Source: Terfezia claveryi (taxonomy: Eukaryota > Ascomycota > Pezizomycetes > Pezizales > Pezizaceae). Taken from it: a stretch of DNA of 64,000 bases. The notes under the pieces were generated by a model. The model was not told the origin of the DNA. It did no database searches and saw nothing but the letters and a program-made list of their open reading frames with translations. The stretch lies in NCBI GenBank assembly GCA_015179025.1, contig WHUX01000142.1, positions 1 to 64,000 of the forward strand. The letters are read 5' to 3'. The position numbers were made by a program, and so were the translations under genes. Position 1 is the stretch's first letter; the number at the start of each line of letters is the position of its first letter. Shown here one piece after another: positions 22,644 through 35,450 of this stretch.

Positions 22644-25600
22644 AATTCGTGCTAAATGTGCACCCAGTTTATTCTTCCCAAAGGGCGTCAAAGGATGATG
22701 ATGTCGTGAGCGAGCCTCTTATCGCCTTCGAATGCCTCAACCCCCAACATCTTGCTATTGTATCTTCCAATTCTCACTTATACCTTGGATTTTGTCAGTT
22801 ACATATCACGAGGACTTACCGGTAAGTCCCATGAGCATGAAAGGCACTGTAAGCTCAGTGTGCACCTTATAATTTTATCCTAACTAAAATTAATCTCACC
22901 AAAAGCTGGTCTATATATGATGTGACATGTGTGGGCTTAAGATGGATTGTCTCACTCAGAAGTAGTAAAAAGGCAAGTCCAAGGTATTCATTATTAACTG
23001 GATTTCCCATACATACCTGGAGAAGTTGGTATGGATTCTTCCAATGTTTAGAAAGAAAATACTGCAAGTAGGGCTACACTGTTTTCACATGATTAATCCA
23101 GTCTCTTATTTATCCACTACAGTCACCTTAATCAGTGTACTCCAGCTCTGTAGATATCTCCATAGTACTGCCATCAAATGTGTCTAGATAATGACGAAAT
23201 TCACTCGCTTTCTACTACAGTGCAATACAATGTACCTAACTTCTAGTACTATGGGGCTATGGGCTTGCTGTGTGAAGGCATCTCACTTTTTCGGGTCACG
23301 GAGGAACAGAAATTCTCCCGTAACGGAAACTACGCGGAAGACAGTGTAATGTTTTAAAAGCACATGGCAGACAGAGAATTCTCTTTTACCAACTCTTGAT
23401 AACGAGCAGCTAACTGCATATGTAGCCTCATTAAGGAAATAACTTCTAATTTTCTATCAGTTTAATACCCTTCTCAGGATATTCTGTCATACTCAAAGAC
23501 CCTTAACCTCTCCTTCCATATAATACTATACTTTCATGTTGAAATTATATTCGGTTAATGTTCCATCCACACAGTGAAGAGTGGAATGAAAACTGGGATC
23601 GTAGAAAATCAGAGCAAACTCACCAGAATAGAGCCCGGAGTTATGTGACTTTTGCTGAATAACTGGAGAAACACTCTGAAGTAAGTTGGGAATGCATCTG
23701 TCATGACATTTTCTTGGTTGACGGGGTTGACATGCGGCTACGCGTACGGCTCACCACTGACAACTAAGTACGTATACTTCGCAGGCAACCACGCGACTGC
23801 TCAAATAATTTCATTCTGTTGACACTCCATGACCAAAGTCCATGATCAAGATTTCGAGGTACAGCATAACCCTGATTTCAGGGTAATAGCAATCAATTGA
23901 ATTCCATTCTTATATTGCTTCAAACGAAGAGAATGCCACTCTGAAGTTACTCCAAAGCATATCTTTTCAGCTGACTCATGTTTGCTAGACTCATTGCATT
24001 AGAGTCCGTCGTGTATTTGTGCCCACACTGCACAGGAGGCCTTTGCCAGTCCCTTTTGACGTAACTCTCGGGATGTCGTGTTGGCAACGGAAGCGGCATC
24101 CAGCTGACTGATTTCGGCGTGCTGTGGAGCTTTGATTCATCTGTTCTTTGAATATTTAGATCAAAAATCATTGTACCGGCCGCAAAAAGAGTTATGTGAC
24201 ATCAAGTTTCAGCGAGGCCCCCGTGTTAGCTGGGTAGCTTACCCATAGTTTATCTTGGGTGGCTTGCGCCGTGCATATCAAGCTGCTTATTTAGCGGCTT
24301 CACCGTAGGCTTCATGATTACATACACTTACATACTTTCATAATCATTCCTAGCTGAAGCTACACCAACTAGTACTGCTAGTTATTTCCCAAGTTAGTAC
24401 TGTAGGCTGACTTCAGTGTGTTAATCTGGTTGGCACTCAGTGTGTTAGCCTGGTTTTGTATTCTCTAAGTTCCCCTTTTCACTACCACAAGCATCGGATG
24501 TGCTGGAAACCCGGTCTTGAGGTGGGATCAAACTAGTGTCGACCGATGTCAACCTACTCTGACGTAAACCAGAGTTTACGGCTTGGGTATCCCGCATCTA
24601 TACTTGTATGTAGCTCCCTTGGATAGAAGGCTGTGAAACAGTTTCTGTATGTACTACAGAGACCGTACGTAGGCACACTGCCCATTGAAGGAGGCCCCCA
24701 AAAAGCAATCTGTGAGGTTAGGTGTGTCATTATAATAACTAATCTAAGGACACACTTGTAGTACGTATATTAATCAAGATATGTACATGTAGATAGTGTA
24801 GTATACTAATGGGCCCGTGAGATGCTGAAAAATGTTCTATAGCTAAATCTGCTATCCTTGGGCAAACTGAGTAAGTAGCTGCGTAACTATACATTTGGGG
24901 TAACACAGCTTCGATCTTCGGCTCCAGAAAGTTCAATCGCTTTTTAGCGCATTATTATGCCATGAAAGTTTTCCACCTGAATTACGCTCAACGAAACTTT
25001 CGGGTCTGTTTCTGATATGTTATGTGCCAGAGCTTGAAGACATGTGGGGCCAACTCTACTAGGGGTATCAGAGGCACTATTAAAATCTAGCATGTTGATG
25101 CCATCTCTCAAAAACCTTGTCTCGTGTCGCAGATCTTCGTTTATTATACTGGCCGGAGTTGCCCGAGCGAAACGACTGGTGCTGTGATCATAATGTATAT
25201 TGAATTGGTGCCACCCCTGACCGCTTACCTCCGGTCTAGATCTTTCTCCTCTATTGTTCGCTTTCAGGGTATTCTCCACTCGAAGTATTTGATCCCCCGA
25301 ATGCTGTGGACACCATGCCTTTGTGTGCTGACGTCATGACAGGTTCTGGATTTGCATTCCCATTCAGATCCGCCCAGCCGGTGTTCTCCTTCCTCTGCAG
25401 ATAGCTGTGTGATGGCCATGTATATGTTTACATCCCGGATATTTCCCTCTCGAGGTGGTTCTTTCTTCGAATCGAGACTCCTTCCCGATCCCAAAAAGGC
25501 TCAAGACAAAACCCTGTTCGTCGGCCGGAGAGGGTGGTGGGACTCCTTGTCTAGAATCTGTGAAGGAAGTCTTTTTACCCTTCTTCATAGAAGGGATGCC

Positions 25601-26345
25601 CGGATGTACAGAATTTCTGGAATAACCATGAACACAGCACATCATTCTAGATAGTGAGAAAATTTAATGGCTTCAACGGTCCCAAAAAAATATCTAAGAA
25701 AGCTGGTAGCACGGTAAAGTAATAACCCACGTTTGATTTCTGCTGATATAAAAAGTATGGCAAACTTCCGTGCTGAAAAAAGTTTGAATAATCTGAAAAT
25801 GTTAAGCTTGAAAAACTATAGACAATAATTGGAGCATCATATGTTCCATAAGCATATTATATTAGTTTATACATATAATTAAGTAGTGTAATCACTAGAT
25901 TACATGCATTCGCACGACTTGAAAATTTTTACGAATCAAATACTAAGTTTTGTGCACAAGGCCATACGTAGGATGGCCGTATTGTATTTCAATTGCTTGG
26001 TTGTTTCCTGTTTTATTTTTTTAGTCTATACCCGAAATCGACCAATGATGAGACGGGGTGGATTTATCTAATAAAATAAAATAATTTAAAAAAATTAAAG
26101 AAATGACGGGGAGGTTGTTTTAACTCAGTTTGGAAGTGATAGACGATTGGTTGAGAAACCAATACAAACGACCAGCATGTAAATGCACAAATATAGCAGA
26201 ATTAAATGGAATGGTGATTGAGTCCTAACACTTCATTAGAAATAAATTATTTAGCAGTAGAATATAAATTCATTGCGCACACAGCCGATTTACCAACTTA
26301 GAATGACTGCCGAGCGGTTTGGGCTAATCATACTGAGATAAGTAC
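22644..26345. other. Intergenic, AT-rich, no supported gene
   Basis: Minus-strand open frames at 25645-24944 have no recognizable domain. AGTCTATACCCGAAATCGAC near 26021-26040, preceded by T residues, resembles the 3' terminus of the 6-kb LINE and may be a tiny LINE scrap. The rest shows nothing I can name. Confidence 0.35.
24413..24447 (+). repeat. 13-nt TAGTCTGGTTGGCAC-family insertion with 11-bp duplication
   Basis: TCAGTGTGTTA (24413-24423) and its exact repeat (24437-24447) flank ATCTGGTTGGCAC. Confidence 0.85.
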
Positions 26346-26400
26346 AGAGTAGGTTAGTCTGGTTGCACAACCCCTCGGAACGAGGAGACTAAGAGTAGGT
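26346..26400 (+). repeat. 37-nt hairpin form of the dispersed insertion with 9-bp duplication
   Basis: AGAGTAGGT (26346-26354) and its exact copy (26392-26400) flank a 37-nt insert that starts TAGTCTGGTTGCAC and ends GAGACTA. The ends TAGTCT and AGACTA are complementary, and an inner CCTCG/CGAGG stem closes on a GAA loop. This is the clearest long copy with target duplication. Confidence 0.87.
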
Positions 26401-26986
26401 ACTTAATGTAGTCTCTATTTGGGTAGTGTCAGCTTAGTCTCGATCAGGTGTCAGCTATGTACTGTAGAGGTTGCAGATCATGGCTGGCCGGATGTGGCTC
26501 GTCGGATATGGCTCCCGCAGCATGAGCCACCAACCAGGTCTAGGATCCATAAAAGCACCGCCAAGTTCTGTAATCTCCATGTCTTTTTCTTCAATGTAAA
26601 CTAGTACTATAACTGTTACTCTAAACAAATTTTTCAAACTAAAGTGGTCGTGCTCGATGGTTAACCCCCCTCAATTCAATAATGATGGACATTCAACCTC
26701 CATTCAAGATAGACGCCACATCAGGACTGAACTAGTATAGGATACTGTTTAATGATCATACAACATTGAGGAGTGAACTACCATAGTTTACAAGTCAAAC
26801 TTCGGTTGTTCCAATTCGATCCGAGCAAACGCACGCCTTGTACATGCACATTTGTCCAAGCCTAGAAGCAAAGCATTGCTAATCAAAAAAACTGAAAAAG
26901 ATATGGATCATTACACAAGAGAATTTGAAACACATTCATCTGGAGCATGGAATATCGTGTGTAGAGTTGCCTAATCATTCACTATT

Positions 26987-27358
26987 CTAGGGCTCAACAC
27001 AGTCGCGACAACCAGAAGTGCAATAGAAGCGGTGACTTGGGTGGCACCCTCGGCAACTAGTGGAGTGTTGGGATTTCTTCCCTTCTGACTTCTCCACAAC
27101 AGCCTTCTCCTTGCTCTGCAGAGTATCCCATGGTGAAGATTTCTTTGGCTTTTCCAAAAGCCTATTCCAAGGGCTCTCTGTCTTTTTCGCAGTTGAATTT
27201 GACTGTTGAGGCCCGCTCAGACTCTCTGAAATTGTGGCGGCAGCAACCGTATAGGGATGATACTGAACCACAACTGGATAGTAAACTGTAGTCACTGGAA
27301 CAATAGACAGGGTGTAGGGCACTGCCGGTACCAAAGTGTAAGTGACGACTTGAGACAT
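26987..27358 (-). CDS. Small protein with Pro/Val/Tyr-rich start and Cys-rich tail (123 aa)
   Basis: The ATG at 27358 opens a 123-codon frame. The first 45 residues are rich in Val, Pro, Thr and Tyr (repeating VPVTTVYYPVVVQYHPYT-type sequence). The middle is hydrophilic, with two SPW motifs (SPWNRLLEKPKKSSPWDTL). The last 25 residues hold six cysteines and two histidines in the pattern C-x2-C-x5-H? and C-x3-C-x2-C, suggesting a small metal-binding module. No signal peptide is evident. I do not recognize the family. Support comes from the intact frame, composition unlike the AT-rich flanks and the structured Cys spacing. Confidence 0.5.
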   Translation of the reverse strand: MSQVVTYTLVPAVPYTLSIVPVTTVYYPVVVQYHPYTVAAATISESLSGPQQSNSTAKKTESPWNRLLEKPKKSSPWDTLQSKEKAVVEKSEGKKSQHSTSCRGCHPSHRFYCTSGCRDCVEP

Positions 27359-28341
27359 TACTGGTACAAGTGTGAAAAGAAAGCGTAAGGGTTATGGGAC
27401 AGAGAATTTGCTGATGCCCTCAATGGAGAGGCAAAATGTGGAGCTGGTAGGGTAGTGATTGAGAGTTTATTCTTATAGAACTGATGTTAGGAGCAAGGAG
27501 AGAACAGATGTATTTAAATAACCAAATTGAAAACTCCTAAAGAAATTACTATTCTCTCTCAATGAGCTAACCTCCTTTGATTTGCCGTCTTCTGCGCTTA
27601 CATTCCAAAAATATGATCCTCAGTCATTGTTTTGGAGCCTCCTTCTAGTCTGCATTCTAGGAGGAATATCCGAAATGTAAAAAGATTAAAAGTTACGAAA
27701 AAAAAAGAAAGGCAAATAATTAACCTTCCACGGGTGAGCATTGTATCTTACTTCAATTTAGTACAATCAAATCCCTCCACTACACATATATCGATCTAAG
27801 GTTTATATCACCCAACTTCAAATATAATCAGGAAAGGGACCTAATACCGACGGTAGTGACCTCCCAAGATAGAATTTCGAAGGGAATTGTACTGATCTAG
27901 GGTTGTTTATTAGATCAGCAGCTTGATATAGTAAGTGTGACCGGGAGATTGTAAATTGGAAGCAAGTTCTGGCAGAACACTACAAAGGAAGAAAAACACC
28001 TTAGGTCCCTAGCTGCTTTTAGATGCAGAAAGGGGGCTCGTCATTGCGAGTTATTATTCTCCAGTTTGCCATACCATATACCATATCAAAATATTCTGTA
28101 CTACCGTACTATGTTGTTCAACCTCAGTACACCAGTTATCATGTTTCCCGAAATGTTTAATGAGAATTTGCGGTCTTGATACTGAGGCCAATGTGCTAAC
28201 TATAGTGCGCTGGGGGCCATACTTAAGGGTATTTATATTTGCAGAGCGTAATATGGGGTATATACCCAAGCTGCTGCCTTCCTTTATAGTATAGTGAAAC
28301 TCTTAGTGTGTTCTGCCAGAATTGCTTTGTAAAAATCCGAA

Positions 28342-28357
28342 AGTCTGGTTGGCACAA
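28342..28357 (+). repeat. Dispersed short insertion copy
   Basis: AGTCTGGTTGGCACAA; no clear flanking duplication. Confidence 0.6.
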
Positions 28358-31300
28358 TATTCGACAGATGTTAAGACGGAGGTTGTGAGGTAGTCTGGCG
28401 TGGCTTTGAGGCTAAGTTCTCCAAATATAGGAGGGTCATTATATTTGAGCTGGGGGTGTCGATCTCCAATTACTCCGGTATGCGCTCCTAATCTCTTTCC
28501 TCCAATTGAAATATAAGCCTCACCTTTTGTTGGCTACCGGCTCGTGTATCAAGAGTGACATTTGCCAGAAACCGAGTCAGGTTATATATACTACATGGAG
28601 TATTGGGATGCTTGTATGAGAGTGAAATGATATACATTCTATGTTCTCTAGATATAGTCCGGTTGGATTTTTATACATATTGAAGTATATACAGCACTAG
28701 AGTTTTAGAAGCTGTAGTACTTCTCCTTATTAGTTGCGCTTATCATATCTAGTACCCTTACAAGAATGATGGTTAGAGCAACAGCCAGGTTACATCTCCA
28801 ATGGCGCACCTAGTCTTGCACTTGTGTGAGATTTCTCATCCAGAAGTTGACAGTCAGAAATCGGACATTCTTGGCGTGCATATTGCCGGTTCACGAGATA
28901 TATACTGTATGTACCATGAATTGAGCCTCCCAATCACACATGATCTATATCGATTTGGACCCCAGTAGCTGCGGGTCAATTCTGTGTAGCGTGAGTCCTA
29001 TCAGCCTTAAGCTTCACATTCCTTAAACTAAGGCCACATGTCTGGCTCGATCCATGACCATGTTCGTGATGATCATGGAAGTTTTGGAGGTGATTCAATT
29101 GCTGATCATTGCAAATCACATCGACAAAGTCTTCCCTGACAAAAACCACTGTAGACCTAGTCCGCAGTCGTTGCCGTACTTTAGTCCATGCAGACGGTAG
29201 GTTCCTAGAACTAATTATGGACGCATCATCTCGCACAGAACACCGAGTGGATGTAACACACCATTTAATGTTCTAAAAACATGAAGAAAACAGCATGGCC
29301 TGTACCATATCAGTAAGAATTACCTACGTCTATGGTGGGTACTTGCCAGCATTCCAGAACGAAGCACGGTAGCAAGGGATATGATCTTGCGGAAAAGGAT
29401 GAAATTGTGCCCTCTGGCGTATCTTCAGCTTCACGATGTTTCGCTTCACTTTATCTAATATAATATTAGTTACTGCAGCACTATCTGCCGTGCGTGCCTG
29501 CTACTCTAGCTTCAATTTCCATCCTATATATATACCTAAGTCCAGTTGCTAGATGATTTCTATGACACAGGGTTGCCAAATGAGACATCGCATTCATCTT
29601 ACTACTACCATAGGAAAGTATACTCGGGCTCCTTCAGTAGAGCAAATATAATAACACAAGAAGTGGATAAAACAAACGAAGCCGGGCACTAGGTCCCCGC
29701 TCCCGAGACCAATCTCCTGTACCCCTACTACCTGTGTTAGCCACTGGCTTGCGCCGTCAAAAGCATCCTGACCGAAAACGCTGTCCAAACTGCTTCCGCC
29801 TTGGTTTTTTGCCGTTTGCCGTTTGCCGTAAAGCAACGCTGTCATGTACCAACGGCCACAAGCAACAAAATAGAGCCTTGTTTTCGGTTCAGTCCTTTGC
29901 GTTAACCTAGGGAGATATATCCGTCGTTCTCCTAGGGCTCGTTGGTTCCTTCGTGGTGCCTTGTATTTTCCTTCGCTTTTTGTTATTTTTTCTCATTCGG
30001 TTCAAAACTATTCTGAGGGTGCAGGTCTTTTCGCATTCCGCTTTAGTAAGGGAGACCGCACAGGGATATCTTAATTCAACTCGAGTCAGCCTGAAATTTC
30101 CAGGTTCTATGGCAAACATAAAATGGTTTAAGAACGATGTGAGCTGCTGTTGCATTCAAACTGTCCGATCCCAAGTTAAAGATAACCAACCGTCCCCGTT
30201 CCCCGTGTTATACATATTCTTCAACATTCAAGCAGTGAACTGCCTAAATCAGGGAACGGTGATGACTGTGTTTATTTCATCGGTGATGGTATAACCTAAC
30301 CCGCTAAGATTCGATAAGTACTTAATGTATGCCGCTAACGAATTGAGATGCCTGATAGGAGTCATATACCAACGTTCAATACCCTCAACCACGAATTTGT
30401 CTCCTGAAACATTGTGAAGAGCATTACCTAAATGATTCCCCAAGATCCCACCGTTGCCGAATTTGCAAAGAACCTTACGGCCAGGAACATTTATCTGTTG
30501 TATGATGGTTGTTCTTCTCGTGTGCTCTCTTGTCATCTTTAACGGTTACCAAGTGGGCATCTCAATGCAGAGGAGAGCAGCATTGTGCAAGACATCGACT
30601 GGAAGGCACCAACGGGAAAGATATATGTTTTGGGAGTGAATCAGATTATGAGGATCATGAGGTGATGCTTCTGCAATGAATATGGCCTGCCACATGCTGA
30701 GGTTCTCTTCAGAATTGGTGATCCTCCAAGATGCGTCGAGGTAAACCTGTTGAGCCCCCAGGTCAGCAGGAAAAAAAGAAAGAAGCAATCGCTTCTAGTT
30801 GCAGGGTGGATGCCCACTGCTCCCAGGGCTTGTCTGGTATCCCCACTCCCTGAAACCTGGCATTTCCTTTGACCCTTAAACCTGTTGCACCTAATGAAGC
30901 TGAACTATCTCTGATATCAATCCGGTTGTCAATTCACCAAAAGCGGTCCTCTTCTTCCCGTCTAGAGAATTGATCATGGTCCGTTCTACGATGTTAGAGC
31001 CGGGCATGAGAGAAGGATGTCAGATGCTGGCTGGTTTCTAAACCAAGGCCTCAAAATTTCTGGATGACATGCTTTACTATTGGATGAAATGAAGTCGGCC
31101 CCTTATAGTATCACTAGGTTAGTTTGATTCAGTCAACTCTGTCTTAAAGCGCAACATACATATTAAAGGGTGCACAACGCTAGCCTAGTGCCTTTCGACC
31201 GATGCTCTAGTGTGGGAGCCACTCTATGCTCAATCCTCTTGTGCGGGGTTAGGCCAGGATTTCGTTCACTAACGAGTCGACACGTTGTACGATGCTATAC

Positions 31301-33719
31301 CATGGTGTACTGCTGTACATACACAGGTTGACAGAGCTCGACAAATCCCACCTGCGATGTGCTTTTGGCACTTGGGTAAGTGGTATCTCTCCAATGCCAG
31401 CAACATATTCACCGTCAAGATGCGAGCGAGAACTTGGGCGCCTTTGTGACTGCTTAGGGTTTTGGGGTTCTAGATATCATGTTCAGCTTTCTCTCACGCA
31501 TTGAAACCCTACTTCTGCCTAGAAGCATCGAGATACAGCCCTTGGCAAGTTTGCCAGTTGGTTGTTTGGTTCTCAGGGATAAATTCAAACGCAGCAGAGT
31601 AGAGGATTGATATGCGTGTAGGAGCTTAACTGATGTCTAACCTGGAATGGAACACCGCATGAGAAACGGCAGCTCTTTGATTATCCTTTCCCATAGGGAA
31701 GAATCCCTCCCTGGCAACCGGAAACGAGCTCCTGACGAACGAAAACACAGTGGGACAATTGAGGAACCCTTCAACTCAAATTTTGGTTATCAACCCCTGC
31801 CAGTGATCAAGCATTCCCTGTCCAAAGGTTGACGCCCGCACACCTCAAACTTCTAGGTCATACATGCCCCTCCCAGCCTAATTCGCCTTCTCATGGTCTA
31901 GCAGAGCCTGGAGACACTCCTGGCGTCGATAGCCCAGCAGGATGGTATTGAACCAAGACACAGCCGATGTGCAGAATTCAAAATTTATAGTGTCTTCACC
32001 AAGAGTGGCCGACTACAAGAGCTCGATCCAACACAGTCTGATTTCACAGGAAAGGGATTAACTATGTATAGCTGCAACTATTTCACAAGATAGGCTAGTA
32101 TTACAAATCGTTGAGGCGTAGGACACACATTCTCCCAACAAAGGTGGGTGAGCGTAGGTGAAGGGGCGGTTATGAAGGGAGAAACAGACAATTGGTCCGA
32201 CCTGAGGTTGTATCGTACTCATGCACATCCATGCATCATAAGGCACAAGAACAGCATTTTTCGTGCCTCGCTGATAACGTTAACTCTTGGGCAATTGGAT
32301 TGGACTCGTGGCGATTGAGAGTCGTCGACAGAACAGCAGGGGATATAAGGTCCGTTGCACATAGAATGGTAATGTGTCACATCCGCGCTTCATGATCAGA
32401 CCCTTAAGGTTCGCCAAAATTACCCACAAAGGGATAGTCCAGCTGCAAATCATCATTCGCCACACTGGGACCGCACCTGTGCCTTTCCGAGGAGAAACAA
32501 TTTCATGAACAACGGTCTCGGATGCTAATTGCCATAGCTGGGTTAAAATTGCAGGAGCAGCGGGGCAGCTAGGGTGAAGGTATGTTCATCAGAACCATTG
32601 GCTTGGTAACCGGAACCTCGATATCTGAACAGAAGCACATCCTGTGTCAATGGAACGGTATCAAATATCAAATTTGCGCGACCGCCGTGCAGAAACCTCT
32701 TTAAGCTACATGATTTTCAGTGGCAAAACAGTAGAAGAAAATGCTACGTATACGCGTACACGTGGCAGCGATTCCCGAAGGTCCAAGGAAGGTACGGTGA
32801 TCCGGTCTGATGACGAATAGATCCGAGACTCGTCTCTTCAACCCGAAGTCGGTTTGTATAATTGTCGCATCAAATATCGTACGTTGTCGGCTGGTACAAG
32901 CATACGTATACGGTCCTTCCCAAGATGTGGAATTTGGTCGTCAAACTTGCAGTAAGATAATATAGGAAGCCTGCCATAACAGGCTTGCAGTGAAAACTGG
33001 GAACTGATACGTGAGGCTAGATATTTATGGCGGGGCAGCGCAGCCTCGTGATATATATCAATGATAGACGTGATAACTGACTTTTTTTTCAATTCCATCT
33101 ATAGCCCCAAAAATCATGTTTTCTTGCCACAACGGATTTCTGAGCCGGTTGATCAAGCAACCTTGCGCTTGAAATAAATATAGCCATCCTATGTATGCAT
33201 ACTTAAGTAGTTATGCTCAATAATCATTGGCTTCTGAAAGTTTAGTCATCAACGGCCTGTCAGGGTCCAATGGCTATCATAACAAGCTGCAGCTGGCCTG
33301 CCAATCCTTGATTTCTCTGCGAACAATGGTGCTGAAACATCTGACGCATGAGGATGGAAACTAAAACTTGGACGCACGAATCAAAAGAGATGCACGTGAG
33401 GCTTTGAGGTCGACCACTAGTAGTATATGTGCATGCACCTGCACCTGTATAATTATGCATGGGCATTAATATTTCCCTGCAATACTTATTCAAGAAAGCA
33501 TTATACCCTTGTATGTCAACGCGAATTCACAGACCTCAGATGATCGATTATTCCATTGTGAACTATGTTATGGAGGTCCATTGTAAACTATGTTATGTAT
33601 GGATATTTCCCTATCTCGAGGGTTTTGGTCAGTTTATGCACATAGTTCCATGCACTACCGGTTATCGCCAGTAGTGATCGGGATATCTTGTTTGCGCCGA
33701 TGGGATAGCTGGTTCCGAT

Positions 33720-33736
33720 TTGTGCCAACCAGACTA
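33720..33736 (-). repeat. Dispersed short insertion copy
   Basis: Reads TTGTGCCAACCAGACTA on plus, that is the core on minus. The flanks share only about 4 bp. Confidence 0.6.
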
Positions 33737-35450
33737 GGGATTCACCAACTCCATGCAGGTCTAGCGCCCAGATTTTGCCAAGCGCATTGCTTCCAATATC
33801 CCTTACATCATGATCTTTGTATCTTACTAGTCTGGCAGTCTTGACTGATAGGGGTATTCCCTTAGGTCGACCGTTATTCTAAAACAGACAGAAACTTATA
33901 ACACATACCTACTATGTACCACCCCGTTCTGTTTTGGAAGTGCTTCATAAACTCCGTTCTGATCCTGCACTCTCTCCTCGAGCTCGCCTGGTTAGAAATG
34001 CATTGAGTTGACACGATTCATTATACCCTCTCGCTTGTATCGTTTTCCTTATAGCTGCAACTGCTCGCTGGCAGAATATTGTACTTGTGAAGATCAAGGC
34101 GACTTTTTTTCATCCTTCACCATGGATGTACTGCTCCAATGATTGGAAAACATGCATCGATCCAGAAATTTGCGAATGGAGATGGGTCCTGGGATATAAC
34201 GAAGGTTTATTTCTAAATCTTTGCTCCACGGGTACACCAGTAACGAAGATTTTTCTAAATCTATGCTTCAGGGTACACCAGCAACGGATACTTGAACAAA
34301 CCAGGCGCTGCCAAATCTCTTTCCATCCCGCTCACTAAAAATCCCAACTGCATGCACCGCCCTGCACCTACAAAACGGCGTCCAGCAGTTTCCCAATTGG
34401 TCCATTGGTGTACATGCCTTAATGTCAAGAACTAAATTTCGTTGAGCGCCCTTTAGAGTCTCGACCTTACTATGGTATCGCTGCTAGCTCAAATACCCTT
34501 ACAGCTGACCCCCAACCCCCGGGCGAACTCCAACAGCCCCACTCATCAATTGAACAATCCAGCATTCTCTTCCAAATTCGAAGCTTCTGAATGTTTGACC
34601 AATTTAATTGGGCCAAACCCAGAGACGACGACACCCATAAACGAAGACAGCACCCTTGATTGTGAGAGCAGTAGTGAGTTCTTCAGTTTTGTGGCAATTA
34701 GATCAGCAGTACCATCTAAAAACGTTTCAGCCCAGCTCTAGTATATGGCAAGGAGTGCTGAATACGTCCGTAGGCAATTTTTGCTCGCCACCCACGCCCC
34801 AATTGCGATCCCATCGATATCCATATCGACTTCCCTCTATAACTGAATTGAGTGGCATCTGCGAATTTGTACAGTGCGGTTCTGACTAGGTCAGCATTGA
34901 TTTCTATCCAATTTGACTGAAGATCATCCTTCCAGAATATATAGTGGTTTCCTTGCCACAGCTCATGAAGACTGGAGTCCGCAGTAAAGGATTGCACAGG
35001 CCTTCAGCGAAGGCCAACGAGGCACAGCCTGTCGCTACCCAGAGTCGCTTTTTTCCAGATACACAAAAAAGCCTGATACTAAAGCATTTGTATACTCAGG
35101 TATTACATGTTCAAAACACTCCTAATAATTTTCTAGAGGGCCAATACACCCCTGCAAGCTACGGCTTCTCTCATTGGCTTGAAAGGCAACTACTCGAGAA
35201 GGTGATTCTGGAGCTGCTCAGGGTCTGGATACCTAGCTCTCTAGACCACCTCTGCAGGAGAGCTAGCTCGTGCCTTTTTAAGGATTTGCATAGTGTATTC
35301 TGAAAGTTTCCAAAATCTTCATTAATTTACTGAAGAATTGTGTTTCAGGAAATCTCTGATAGAAGGTATAAGTCAATCAAAAATATTCATAGTAATGGAA
35401 CAATCTGACATGGCGCGTACATATGCAGTCAATTCCCTAAAGGAAAAGCA

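Larger units (their letters stand above)
27359..35450. other. Gene-poor region, 8 kb
   Basis: No gene is supported. Minus-strand frames at 30788-30250 read as two abutting segments in different frames and could be a decayed unknown gene. Copies of the dispersed short insertion are at 28342-28357 and 33720-33736; degenerate ones are likely near 28391, 28659 and 33828. Confidence 0.35.

Noticed and set aside
24944..25645. Possible gag fragment with a C..H..H..C pattern on the minus strand
   Set aside because: Spacing does not fit a CCHC knuckle and the surrounding frame is broken.
27645..27665. TCTAGTCTGCATTCTAGG as a short insertion
   Set aside because: Matches only TAGTCTG and lacks GGTT and any flanking duplication.
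30250..30788. Possible decayed gene on the minus strand
   Set aside because: Two frames abut, but no motif is recognizable, so no product can be supported.
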